64,000 bases of DNA from an uncultured Pelagibacteraceae bacterium (GCA_902593905.1 CACJKF010000001.1:248001-312000), one strand, 5' to 3'; counted from the first letter of the stretch, positions 29,395 through 39,165 are shown. Program-made: numbers and translations. Notes: generated by a model not told the origin, from the sequence alone.

Positions 29395-30317
29395 AAAACT
29401 TTATAAATATCTCTGACTGTTCTTCAGTTGAGCTTAGAGCGATTATTGAAGAAGCAAAGAAGAGAAAACAAAATAGATCTGGATTAAATAAATCTGCGCC
29501 TGATGAAGATAAGCCCTTTGAAGGTAAGTCGATGGCTATGATTTTTGAGAAACCCTCAACAAGAACAAGAATGTCATTTGACATCGCAGTTAAACAACTG
29601 GGAGGGTCATCAATTATTTTAAATCCGGATGGAATACACTACGGAAAGGGAGAGGAAACTTTAAAAGATACTGCAAAAGTTTTATCGGAGTATGTCGACA
29701 TCGTTATGTTGAGAACTTCATCTCACAAAAATTTAGAGGAGTTCGGAAAGCATTTAGATATCCCAATTATCAACGGTCTGTCTGATTTAAGTCATCCCTG
29801 TCAAATTATGTCTGATATTCTTACTTACGAAGAAAGCAATGGTTCCATTGAGGGCAAAACTGTTTCTTGGATTGGAGATGGTAATAATAATATGTCAAAT
29901 TCCTTAATAGAAGCCGCAGGTAAATTCAATTTTCAACTAAAAATTGGTTGTCCAAAAAAATATTCTCCAAACAAAAATATATTGAAGCTGGCAAAAAAAG
30001 AGAGAGTAAATTTAACAATTACTACTAAACCTCTAGAAGCGGTTACTGGTGCTGATTGTGTAATGACCGATAAATGGATCTCAATGAATGATAAAGTAAA
30101 TAAAGTTTCTAAAAAGAAAACTTTAAAACCTTACCAGGTTAATAAGAAATTAATGAGCAAGGCAAATTCGGACGCTATATTTATGCATTGTCTTCCAGTC
30201 GGAAGAGGAGAAGAGGTTACAAATGAAGTAATAGATGGAAAGCAATCAGTGGTTTGGAGACAAGCATTAAACAGAGTGCATGCTCAAAAAAGTATTATTA
30301 AATGGTGTATCGATTAG
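29391..30317 (+). CDS. argF: ornithine carbamoyltransferase
   Basis: FEKPSTRTRMSFD, HPCQIMSDILTYEE, FMHCLPVGRGEEV. Confidence 0.96.
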   Translation: MKNFINISDCSSVELRAIIEEAKKRKQNRSGLNKSAPDEDKPFEGKSMAMIFEKPSTRTRMSFDIAVKQLGGSSIILNPDGIHYGKGEETLKDTAKVLSEYVDIVMLRTSSHKNLEEFGKHLDIPIINGLSDLSHPCQIMSDILTYEESNGSIEGKTVSWIGDGNNNMSNSLIEAAGKFNFQLKIGCPKKYSPNKNILKLAKKERVNLTITTKPLEAVTGADCVMTDKWISMNDKVNKVSKKKTLKPYQVNKKLMSKANSDAIFMHCLPVGRGEEVTNEVIDGKQSVVWRQALNRVHAQKSIIKWCID

Positions 30318-30859
30318 GGTAAAGGTTTTGGATTATCACCTTTTGAATTCATATATAAAATAACTGACGCTCTGTCTTTTTCTTTTCTAAGTCCAGCAAA
30401 AGCCATTTTAGTTCCTTTAATATATGCTTGCGGTTTAATTAAGTAACTATTCATTTCTTCAAAAGACCATTCTTTACCATAAGCGACCATAGCTTTAGAG
30501 TATTTATAGTCATTTACTGAACCAGCGGTTCTTCCGATCACACTCCACAAATTTGGACCTATCATATTTTTCCCCCCTGCTGCGATCATGTGACAAGCGC
30601 TACATTTTTTGAAAACTTTTTCTCCATGCGCCAAGTCACCCATTGCCAATAAAGCTTTGATATCAACTACCTCAGCAACCTTTTCGGATGTCTCTTTAGT
30701 ATCGGTAGATGAGGCGACTTCTAATCCTTCGACTTTATAAGCTGACTGTTCTGGCTTATCTATGTGAAATAAGATGTCTGTGAATTTTCCTATACCTATT
30801 ACAATAAGAGCTGTAAGAAGCACTGCAGCTATTATTTTATTTATTTCAAAACTGTCCAT
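30314..30859 (-). CDS. membrane-anchored cytochrome c
   Basis: N-terminal TM, CSACH heme motif, GPNLWSVIGRTAGSVNDYKYS; start at MDSFEINKI. Confidence 0.9.
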   Translation of the reverse strand: MDSFEINKIIAAVLLTALIVIGIGKFTDILFHIDKPEQSAYKVEGLEVASSTDTKETSEKVAEVVDIKALLAMGDLAHGEKVFKKCSACHMIAAGGKNMIGPNLWSVIGRTAGSVNDYKYSKAMVAYGKEWSFEEMNSYLIKPQAYIKGTKMAFAGLRKEKDRASVILYMNSKGDNPKPLP

Positions 30860-30953
30860 AATTTTGGTAAATACTAACCAGACATATAACACGAGTTTTG
30901 TAAAAAAAACTTAAAATTACCAAATTTTTTTGCGTCTCTAAGACGCATAATTT

Positions 30954-31691
30954 ATGAATAAAACTGTAATAATAATACCATCAAGATTAGACGCTCAAAG
31001 ACTACCCAATAAACCTCTCAAACTTATAAATAATAAAGAGATGATTCTTCATGTTTATGAAGCAGCTAAGAGAGCAAAGTCAGGGGAAGTTTACATCGCT
31101 TCTCCAGATCAAAAAATAGTTGATTTAGTTAAAAAATTTGGAGGAAAAGGTATTTTAACATCGGAAAGTCATCAAACAGGAACAGACAGGGTATTTGAGG
31201 TATTTAAAGAAAATTTAGATACGAGCCCAAAAATTATTGTAAATCTTCAGGGTGATATGCCAAATATTAAACCAGATACTATCAAACATCTCATTGAATA
31301 TATGAAACAAGGTAAATGTGAAATTGGAACTTTGGCAAGTGAATTAAAGTCTAATCATGAATTGGAGGATAAAAACATCGTTAAGGTATTAGTAAAAGAG
31401 AAAATGAAAACAGGGATGTTCATTGGAGCTTCAGATTTTGTGAGAGTTAACCCATCCAATAAACTGAAAGCCTACCATCATATTGGTATTTACGCCTTTA
31501 CTAATGAAGCTTTATTAAGGTATGTAAGTCTAAAAAGATCAAAACTTGAATTAGAAAGAAATCTAGAGCAGCTTAGAGCTATGGAAAATAATATGTCCAT
31601 TCATGTAGGCTATATAGACTCTTCTCCTTTAAGTGTAGACACTGAGGAAGATTTAAATGAAATTAAAAAATTGATGAAAAAACATGAGTAA
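30954..31691 (+). CDS. kdsB: 3-deoxy-manno-octulosonate cytidylyltransferase
   Basis: IIPSRLDAQRLPNKPL, NLQGDMPNI, HIGIYAFTNEAL. Confidence 0.94.
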   Translation: MNKTVIIIPSRLDAQRLPNKPLKLINNKEMILHVYEAAKRAKSGEVYIASPDQKIVDLVKKFGGKGILTSESHQTGTDRVFEVFKENLDTSPKIIVNLQGDMPNIKPDTIKHLIEYMKQGKCEIGTLASELKSNHELEDKNIVKVLVKEKMKTGMFIGASDFVRVNPSNKLKAYHHIGIYAFTNEALLRYVSLKRSKLELERNLEQLRAMENNMSIHVGYIDSSPLSVDTEEDLNEIKKLMKKHE

Positions 31692-32526
31692 AATTAAAAT
31701 TGCTATACAAGGTGAACTTGGAGCTTATTCACACATTGCTGCAGAAACTTTATATAAGGGCGCAGAAATAAAAACATGCGTGACTTTTGAAGAGACTTTT
31801 AAACAAGCTCATAATGATACAAATTATAAAATTGTTATACCAATTGAAAATTCTTTAGCTGGAAGAGTTGCTGATATTCATTATTTACTTCCAAAATATA
31901 AATTACAAATTCACGGAGAACATTTTCAACCAGTAGAGCACAACTTGCTTTGTAAACCTAATGCAACAATAAAAGATATTAAATTTGTTAGAAGCCATGC
32001 ACAAGCTATTGGACAATGTCAAAATCTAATAAATAAAAAAAAGTTAAAATCAATTATATCCGCTGATACGGCAGGATCGGCCAAAGATTTATCTGAAGGA
32101 AATGATAAATCTATTGCAGCTATTGCGTCTGAGCTGTCAGCAAAAATTTATAATTTAAAAATTTTAGAAAGAAATATTGAAGATGAGAAAGGTAACGTGA
32201 CTCGTTTCTTGATTATGGGAAAAAATATTGAACAACCAGAATACACCGATAGAAAAAAGTTTATAACAAGTTGTATATTTAGGGTTAAGAGTGAACCATC
32301 TGCTCTATATAAGTGTTTGGGTGGATTTGCTACTAATCAAGTAAATTTAACAAAATTGGAAAGTTTTTCAGTAAAGAATACTTTTGAACAAGCTAATTTC
32401 TATCTTGATCTTGAGGGTCATTTAGAACAGCCTGGAGTGAAAAAAGCATTAGAGGAGCTTGGCTTTCATACTGAAACTTTAGATATTTTGGGAGTTTACG
32501 AAGCCTCGGCATTTAGGCAAAAATAG
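31684..32526 (+). CDS. pheA: prephenate dehydratase
   Basis: IAIQGELGAYSHIAA, PIENSLAGRV, GNVTRFLIMG, C-terminal ACT-like ESFSVKNTFEQANFYLDLEGH. Confidence 0.93.
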   Translation: MSKIKIAIQGELGAYSHIAAETLYKGAEIKTCVTFEETFKQAHNDTNYKIVIPIENSLAGRVADIHYLLPKYKLQIHGEHFQPVEHNLLCKPNATIKDIKFVRSHAQAIGQCQNLINKKKLKSIISADTAGSAKDLSEGNDKSIAAIASELSAKIYNLKILERNIEDEKGNVTRFLIMGKNIEQPEYTDRKKFITSCIFRVKSEPSALYKCLGGFATNQVNLTKLESFSVKNTFEQANFYLDLEGHLEQPGVKKALEELGFHTETLDILGVYEASAFRQK

Positions 32527-32548
32527 TCCACAAAATACATTTCTACTC

Positions 32549-32578
32549 TTGTGGTAATTAAATTTATCTTGATATACT
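32549..32578 (+). promoter_or_regulatory. candidate promoter of the SRP RNA gene
   Basis: TTGTGG-18-TATACT, 6-7 nt before the inferred RNA 5' end. Confidence 0.5.
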
Positions 32579-32584
32579 CCTATT

Positions 32585-32674
32585 GAGGTTGGCATCAGGT
32601 GGATGTTTCATAAACCCGGTCAGGTCTGAAAAGAAGCAGCCGTAGTGAAAATTATTCAGGTTGTTGCCTGCCTC
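32585..32674 (+). ncRNA. ffs: bacterial small signal recognition particle RNA (4.5S)
   Basis: Core GGTCAGGTCTGAAAAGAAGCAGCCG, GTTTC..AAACCC arm, 5' GAGG pairs with 3' CCTC; immediately upstream of dnaX. Confidence 0.92.
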
Positions 32675-32680
32675 TTATAA

Positions 32681-34348
32681 ATGAAAAATAAAATTTTAGC
32701 TCTTAAATATAGACCACAGGAATTTAAGGATTTAATAGGTCAAGAAGTAATGGCTCAAACTATTACTAATGCAATTAAGCTTAATAAAACTCCTAATGCA
32801 TATTTATTAACTGGTATAAGAGGTGTCGGAAAAACTACAACGGCAAGATTGATTGCTAAAGCTTTAAATTGTGAAAGTAGTAATGATACAAAGATAAAAT
32901 GTTCTGCAGAAAATGTTTGCTCTACCTGTCAAGAAATTATTAATTCAAATCATATTGATATAATTGAAATGGATGCTGCATCCAAAACTGGAATAGATGA
33001 TGTAAGAGAATTAATAGAAAATTCTAAATATAGTCCTACAAGTGCAAATTATAAAATATTTATTATCGATGAGGTGCATATGCTCTCAAAACAAGCTTTT
33101 AATGGTTTGCTAAAAACTTTAGAAGAGCCACCACCAAGTTTAAAATTTATATTAGCAACTACAGAGGTCAGAAAAATACCAGTCACAATTTTATCTCGCT
33201 GTCAGAGGTTTGATTTAAAAAGAGTAGGTCTGGAGCAAATATGCAATCATTTAAAAAAAATAGCTGCAAAGGAAAAAGCTAAAATTTCAGATAAAGCAAT
33301 TGAATTGATCGCAAAAACATCAGAGGGCTCGGTTAGAGACTCGATATCATTACTTGATAGGGCTTTAATTTCTCAACCTGTTGACAATAAACTAATTGAA
33401 GAGCAAGACGTTAGAGAAATGTTAGGTCTAGCAGACAAAAGTAAAATAATTTCTTTATTTAAAGAAGTTTTAAATGGAGAAGAAAAAGAAGCTTTAGAAC
33501 ATTTAAAGTCACTTATAGATAATGGGCTAGATGCAAAAAACTTTTTAAATGATATTTTAGAAGTTCTGTATTTATTCAGTAGAAGAATTAATCTAGGTTC
33601 AATTGAAAAAGATATTGAAATTTCTGAGTTAGAATCCCAAATGGTAGATCAGTATTCAAAAAATATAGACATGCAGGATATCGGCTTGTTTTGGCAATTA
33701 ACAATTAAAACCTTAGATGAGCTTAGAATTGTTGGAAATGAAAACTTAACATTAGAAATGTACATTATGCAATTAATCCATCTAAAAAATTTGGGTAATG
33801 AAATTGAAACAAGTAATGAAAATTTAAATATTTCTAAAAAACAAGAAAATTTATCGGAAAAAAAAATTGAGGTTAAAAACACTGAGACTAATTTATCAAA
33901 TCAAATAAAAAATCAGCTTAAAAATACTAATCAAATCAGAACTAACCCAATTAAAAAAATATCATCTTTAACAAAAAAAAATAAAATTGAAATTACATCT
34001 TTTCAAGATTTGATTGATCAAGCTAACAATGAAAAAGAAATAGAATTAAAATATGATCTTGAAAGAAACGTAAAATTAGTAAGTTTTAGTAGAGGGACAA
34101 TCGACATAAGCTTTAATGAAAAATTAAATAAGAATTTTATAAAAAGTTTAACCGAAAAATTACACCAATGGACTGGAGAAAGATGGATTATCTCATTAAG
34201 TAAAAACACAAAAGCTAAAAGTATTTTTGAAAAAAATCTTGAAAGCAAAAATAATCAACTTGAAGAATATAAAAAAAGTGAAACAGCAAAGGAAATTGAA
34301 AGTGCTTTTCCAGATGCTAAATTAATAGATATTACAGAAGAGGAATAA
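32681..34348 (+). CDS. dnaX: DNA polymerase III subunits gamma/tau
   Basis: LALKYRPQEFKDLIGQE, GIRGVGKTTTARLIAKALNC, IIDEVHMLSKQAFNGLLKTLEEPP; in-frame TAA directly before ATG. Confidence 0.96.
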   Translation: MKNKILALKYRPQEFKDLIGQEVMAQTITNAIKLNKTPNAYLLTGIRGVGKTTTARLIAKALNCESSNDTKIKCSAENVCSTCQEIINSNHIDIIEMDAASKTGIDDVRELIENSKYSPTSANYKIFIIDEVHMLSKQAFNGLLKTLEEPPPSLKFILATTEVRKIPVTILSRCQRFDLKRVGLEQICNHLKKIAAKEKAKISDKAIELIAKTSEGSVRDSISLLDRALISQPVDNKLIEEQDVREMLGLADKSKIISLFKEVLNGEEKEALEHLKSLIDNGLDAKNFLNDILEVLYLFSRRINLGSIEKDIEISELESQMVDQYSKNIDMQDIGLFWQLTIKTLDELRIVGNENLTLEMYIMQLIHLKNLGNEIETSNENLNISKKQENLSEKKIEVKNTETNLSNQIKNQLKNTNQIRTNPIKKISSLTKKNKIEITSFQDLIDQANNEKEIELKYDLERNVKLVSFSRGTIDISFNEKLNKNFIKSLTEKLHQWTGERWIISLSKNTKAKSIFEKNLESKNNQLEEYKKSETAKEIESAFPDAKLIDITEEE

Positions 34349-34669
34349 ATGACAAACTTTTCAGATATGCTGTCCAAGGCAAAGGCAATGCAAGAAAAAA
34401 TGAAAGAGGTCCAAGAACAAATTAAACAAATAGAGGTTGAGGGAGTATCAGGAGGCAATCTTGTAAAAGTTGTTTTGTCAGGTGATTATGAAATTAAAGC
34501 AATTATAATTACTGAGACTGCCAAAAAAGAGAAGCAAGAAATAATCAATGATTTAATTAAAGCAGCATATAATAATGCTAAAGATAATTTAAAAAAAAAA
34601 TCAGCTGAAGAACTATCTAAAGTTACAGGTGGTTTAAATTTTCCAACAGATTTCAAGTTACCATTCTAA
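34349..34669 (+). CDS. YbaB/EbfC nucleoid-associated protein
   Basis: AMQEKMKEVQEQIKQIEVEGVSGGNLVKVVLSGDYEIKAI; dnaX-ybaB-recR order. Confidence 0.93.
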   Translation: MTNFSDMLSKAKAMQEKMKEVQEQIKQIEVEGVSGGNLVKVVLSGDYEIKAIIITETAKKEKQEIINDLIKAAYNNAKDNLKKKSAEELSKVTGGLNFPTDFKLPF

Positions 34670-35271
34670 TGGACAATAATATTCCAGAAATAAATGAGTT
34701 AATTCAGCAATTTTCAAAATTACCTGGATTGGGCCCTAAGTCAGCAAAAAGAATAATTTTAAAATTAATTAATAATAAAGAAAATATGGTTAAGCCGTTA
34801 GCTAAATCACTAGCTCAAGTTTATAAAAAAGTAGTTAGATGTGCTGACTGTGGTAATTTAAAACTAATCGACAAAACATGTATTTGTTCTGCGGACAATT
34901 CTTATGATAAAATTTGCATTGTTGAAAATTTAGCAGACATGTGGGTTATAGACTCAGCAAATATTTATAAAGGCCATTACCACATCTTAGGAGGCACTCT
35001 TAATTCTAATGAGAAATACCAGCAAAATAATTTGTTAATTGAGTCTCTAGTAAAGCGTATTAAAAAAAACAATCTTAAAGAGGTTATTATTGCAACAAGC
35101 GCCACTGTAGAGGGCCAAACAACTGCTCATTATATAGAGGATACAATTAAAAATGATAAAATAAAAATTACTAAATTAGCCCAAGGTCTTCCAGTTGGCG
35201 GAGAGATAGAACAACTTGATGATGGAACACTTTTTTCAGCATTTAAAAATAGAGTCCCAGTAACAGATTAA
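34669..35271 (+). CDS. recR: recombination protein RecR
   Basis: [16 protein letters not shown], zinc finger [26 protein letters not shown]. Confidence 0.95.
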   Translation: MDNNIPEINELIQQFSKLPGLGPKSAKRIILKLINNKENMVKPLAKSLAQVYKKVVRCADCGNLKLIDKTCICSADNSYDKICIVENLADMWVIDSANIYKGHYHILGGTLNSNEKYQQNNLLIESLVKRIKKNNLKEVIIATSATVEGQTTAHYIEDTIKNDKIKITKLAQGLPVGGEIEQLDDGTLFSAFKNRVPVTD

Positions 35272-37412
35272 TTGATAGATTTTTTTTCTAATCTTTTCTG
35301 GTGTAATAGTGGTTCAGTATATCCCGATGGCTGATGCCTGCCCTTAAAAACAAGGTCACATGCAGCTGAAAAAGCTACAGATTTTTCAAAATCATCGGAC
35401 ATTTTTTTATAATTAGGATCATTTTTGTTTTGATCATCAACTGTTTTAGCCATCTTTTTCATTATGGCCATCACTTGATCCTTTTTGCAAATTCCATGAT
35501 GTATCCAATTTGCAATGTGCTGTGAAGAAATTCGAAGAGTTGCTCTATCTTCCATCAACCCTATATTGTTAATATCAAGAACTTTTGAACACCCAACTCC
35601 TTGGTCAACCCATCTTACAACGTACCCTAAAATTCCTTGCGCATTATTTTCTAATTCACGATTAATATCTTCAATTGACCAATTAGGCCTATCTGCTTTA
35701 GGTATCTCTAAAATATTTTCTACCTTTGCTTTATCTCTTGATTTTATATGATTTTGCTCTTCAAAGACATTAATTTTATGATAGTGAAGAGAATGTAATG
35801 TAGCTGCAGTGGGAGAAGGTACCCACGCACAATTTGCCCCGGATTTTGGGTGTACAATTTTTTGTTCCATCATTTTAGACATTTGATCTGGCATTGCCCA
35901 CATTCCTTTTCCAATTTGAGCTTTTCCAGAAAAACCACATTTCAATCCAACATCAACATTCCAATTTTCATAAGCATTCAACCAAGTTGATTTTTTCATA
36001 TCTCCTTTAAATATCATCGGTCCGGCTTCAAAAGATGTATGCATTTCATCACCAGTTCTATCCAGGAAACCAGTATTAATAAAAACTATTCGATTTTTTA
36101 CTTGTCTGATACACTCCTTTAAATTTACTGTTGTTCGTCTTTCTTCATCCATAATTCCAACCTTGATAGAGTATTTTTTAATTCCTAGTGTCTCTTCCAC
36201 TTTACTAAATAGAGTGTTTGTAAAAGATACCTCTTCTGGACCATGCATTTTTGGTTTTACAATATAAACAGATCCAGTTCTTGAATTTTTTTTATTTTTG
36301 AAATCGTGTAAAGCGCACAAAGTAGATACAAATGCATCCATAATTCCCTCGGGAATTTCTGATCCATCTTTTAAAAGAATTGATGGGTTTGTCATTAAAT
36401 GTCCTACATTTCTATTTAATAATAAGGCTCTGCCATGTAGACTTATTTTATTTCCATCTTTAGAGATGTAATTTCTGTCTTCACTCAGTTTTCTAATAAT
36501 CTTTTTTCCATTCTTTATAAATGTAGAAGTTAAATCACCTTTCATGAGTCCCAACCAATTTTTATAGCATTTTACTTTATCTTCAGCGTCAACTGCAGCT
36601 ACAGAGTCTTCGTTATCTACGATTGTTGATAATGCAGACTCCACTATTACATCTGAGATATTAGCTTTATCAAGTTTCCCAACATCAGAACTTTTATCGA
36701 TTATTATATCTACATGAAGATTATTGTTTTTAATTAAGACTGAACTTGGACTTTCTTTGTTTCCATTATAACCTATAAACTGTTTATTCATTTTTAAAAA
36801 ATCTTTTTTTGATCCAGAAATTAAAACTAATTTATCTTGGTCAATTTGAATTTTTGAAACTTCATGCCATTTACTTTGTAGCAATGGAAATCGTTCATCT
36901 AAAAAGTTTCTTACAAAATTTATAACTTTTTTTGCTCTCTCTTGGTCCCAACTCTTCCCAATGCTCCCTGGTATGACATCAGTGCCGTATAGCGCGTTAT
37001 ACAAGCTTCCCCATCTTGCATTTGCTGCGTTAAGCGCATAACGAGCGTTATCTACAGGAACGACTAGTTGTGGTCCGGCAATAGAAGATATTTCTTTATC
37101 AACTTCAGAGGTTTCTATATTAAAATCATTCTTCTCGTGAGCTAAATATTCAATCTTTTTTAAAAAATTTATATATTCTGTTTTATCAAAATCTTTGCCT
37201 TTGTTAGATTTGTGCCAGTCATCTATTTTTTTTTGAATAGTCTCTCTTTTTTCAATTAAAGCTTTATTAATTGGAGATAGCTCATGAACCACATTTGAAA
37301 AGTTAGTCCAAAATTGATCTACACTAATGTTAGTATTTGGAATCGCCTCATTATTGATAAACTCTAAAAGAGCTGAACTAACTTTTAAGCCATTTTTATC
37401 TACCATTTTCAT
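35268..37412 (-). CDS. glcB: malate synthase G
   Basis: [61 protein letters not shown]; start may be 37406. Confidence 0.95.
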   Translation of the reverse strand: MKMVDKNGLKVSSALLEFINNEAIPNTNISVDQFWTNFSNVVHELSPINKALIEKRETIQKKIDDWHKSNKGKDFDKTEYINFLKKIEYLAHEKNDFNIETSEVDKEISSIAGPQLVVPVDNARYALNAANARWGSLYNALYGTDVIPGSIGKSWDQERAKKVINFVRNFLDERFPLLQSKWHEVSKIQIDQDKLVLISGSKKDFLKMNKQFIGYNGNKESPSSVLIKNNNLHVDIIIDKSSDVGKLDKANISDVIVESALSTIVDNEDSVAAVDAEDKVKCYKNWLGLMKGDLTSTFIKNGKKIIRKLSEDRNYISKDGNKISLHGRALLLNRNVGHLMTNPSILLKDGSEIPEGIMDAFVSTLCALHDFKNKKNSRTGSVYIVKPKMHGPEEVSFTNTLFSKVEETLGIKKYSIKVGIMDEERRTTVNLKECIRQVKNRIVFINTGFLDRTGDEMHTSFEAGPMIFKGDMKKSTWLNAYENWNVDVGLKCGFSGKAQIGKGMWAMPDQMSKMMEQKIVHPKSGANCAWVPSPTAATLHSLHYHKINVFEEQNHIKSRDKAKVENILEIPKADRPNWSIEDINRELENNAQGILGYVVRWVDQGVGCSKVLDINNIGLMEDRATLRISSQHIANWIHHGICKKDQVMAIMKKMAKTVDDQNKNDPNYKKMSDDFEKSVAFSAACDLVFKGRHQPSGYTEPLLHQKRLEKKSIN

Positions 37413-37472
37413 AATGATCCGATCTTTACAATATTTTATAATATAATAATACTAGTATAATTGTATCATTTT

Positions 37473-38579
37473 ATGAAAAATTATTTAGATTTTGAAAAAG
37501 AAATTAAAGCTCTAGAACAAGAGGTAGACGGATTAAAAAGCCCTTTTGGATCAGAGGGAATTTCCGAAGTTGATACAAATAAAATTAAGAATACTCAGCA
37601 AGAAATTAACAAGAAATTGGATGAAATTTATTCTAATCTCAATAGTTGGCAGCGCACACAAGTTGCAAGACATGAAGATCGACCAAAAGCTAATTTTTAT
37701 ATCAAAAAAATATTTTCACAATTTACTTTACTTTCTGGCGATAGGTATTTTGGTGATGATAAATCTGTAATTGCAGGATTTGGACTTATAGATAATAAAT
37801 CAGTTTTAATTATTGGACAGGAAAAAGGTGAAGATTTAAATAGTCGAATTGAGAGAAACTTTGGAATGATGCGTCCTGAAGGATATAGAAAATGTATTAG
37901 GCTAATGAAACTTGCTGATAGATTCCAAATACCTGTCATAAGTTTTATAGATACACCGGGCGCATATCCAGGTATAGGAGCTGAGCAAAGAGGACAAGCT
38001 TCTGCTATTGCTAATTCAATTGAATGCTGCATGTCTTTAACTGTTCCAAATATTTCTATAATAATTGGAGAAGGTGGATCAGGTGGAGCAATAGCTTTAG
38101 CATCTTCCAACAAAGTAATAATGTTAGAGAACTCTATTTATTCTGTAATTTCTCCGGAGGGCTGTGCATCTATCCTATGGCGTGATCCAAGTAAATCTCT
38201 TCAAGCTGCCGAAGCTATGAAACTGACTGCTAAAGATTTATTAAAACTTAAAATCATTGACGAAGTAATACCTGAACCACTAGGGGGTGCCCACAGAGAT
38301 CCAGATGCTATTGCTGCAGATATTAAGTATTCAATTATAAAAAATCTTAAAAATTTTGAAAATTTAAGTAAAGAAGAAATTTATGATCATAGGAAATCAA
38401 AATTTTTACAAATAGGAAGAGATCAAGGTTTTAGCAAGTCTGCTAAAACAAGCGATATAGGGTTAAGTTATAAAGAAACTGCTTTTAATAAAGTTAAATC
38501 ACACTTAATCAATAACAAATACATTTATGGAGGTTTAGGTCTTATCGTAATAGTAGGCCTAATTACGCTGATATCTTAG
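37473..38579 (+). CDS. accA: acetyl-CoA carboxylase carboxyltransferase alpha subunit
   Basis: YLDFEKEIKALE start, DTPGAYPGIGAEQRGQ, GEGGSGGAIAL, SPEGCASILWRD; C-terminal TM tail. Confidence 0.93.
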   Translation: MKNYLDFEKEIKALEQEVDGLKSPFGSEGISEVDTNKIKNTQQEINKKLDEIYSNLNSWQRTQVARHEDRPKANFYIKKIFSQFTLLSGDRYFGDDKSVIAGFGLIDNKSVLIIGQEKGEDLNSRIERNFGMMRPEGYRKCIRLMKLADRFQIPVISFIDTPGAYPGIGAEQRGQASAIANSIECCMSLTVPNISIIIGEGGSGGAIALASSNKVIMLENSIYSVISPEGCASILWRDPSKSLQAAEAMKLTAKDLLKLKIIDEVIPEPLGGAHRDPDAIAADIKYSIIKNLKNFENLSKEEIYDHRKSKFLQIGRDQGFSKSAKTSDIGLSYKETAFNKVKSHLINNKYIYGGLGLIVIVGLITLIS

Positions 38580-38624
38580 TATTGTTGCAAAAAAACAATT
38601 GCGTCAAATAATATAATTCTACTA

Positions 38625-38652
38625 TTGACTTTCGCTGAGCAAATCTATTTAA
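38625..38652 (+). promoter_or_regulatory. candidate promoter of csp
   Basis: TTGACT-16-ATTTAA upstream of a roughly 55-nt leader. Confidence 0.35.
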
Positions 38653-38711
38653 GGAGTGCAAGATTAGCTTATAGCTAGTTAAAGTTAATAATAATAAGGA
38701 AAAAAGTAAAT

Positions 38712-38924
38712 ATGAGTACACTAAAAGGTAAAGTAAAGTGGTTCAATGGAACTAAAGGATATGGTTTCATTGAAAGAGAAGACAAAGAAAAAGACGTGTT
38801 CGTCCATTCTTCTGCAGTAAGAGAAGCTGGTTTAAAATATTTAAACGAGGGTGATGAGTTAACGTTTGAAGTGGAGAGCACGGAAAAAGGTCCTTCCGCA
38901 GTAAAACTGCAGAAAACATCTTAA
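38712..38924 (+). CDS. csp: cold-shock protein
   Basis: [32 protein letters not shown]. Confidence 0.96.
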   Translation: MSTLKGKVKWFNGTKGYGFIEREDKEKDVFVHSSAVREAGLKYLNEGDELTFEVESTEKGPSAVKLQKTS

Positions 38925-38950
38925 TCTAAATTTCCAAAATCACTGATTAT

Positions 38951-38990
38951 CGGGACATTAATTTAAGTCTTAACTTTTTTTAGTGTCCCG
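38951..38990 (+). terminator. stem-loop downstream of csp
   Basis: CGGGACATTA / TAGTGTCCCG 10-bp stem (one G-U), with inner AAGT-ctta-ACTT hairpin running into T7. Confidence 0.55.
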
Positions 38991-39035
38991 CTAATTTCAC
39001 CTTGAAATAGTCACAATTATTTTCTAAATACAAAT

Positions 39036-39111
39036 AATGATTATGAAAAAAAGAATCATTTCAACAGTAAGATCACATTCTCACAGAATGCACGCTAAGC
39101 TATTGCTTAGC
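39036..39111 (+). ncRNA. candidate structured RNA: three consecutive hairpins between csp and tRNA-His
   Basis: AATGATT-11-AATCATT; CATTCT-cac-AGAATG; GCTAAGC-tatt-GCTTAGC. Confidence 0.4.
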
Positions 39112-39165
39112 TTGTAATCAAAAATATATAAATTTAACTAAAATTAAGATAAAAATAACAGGGAT

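Noticed and set aside
37697-38113. 138-aa minus-strand ORF inside accA
   Set aside because: Antisense to strongly conserved AccA core; composition mirrors accA codon bias.
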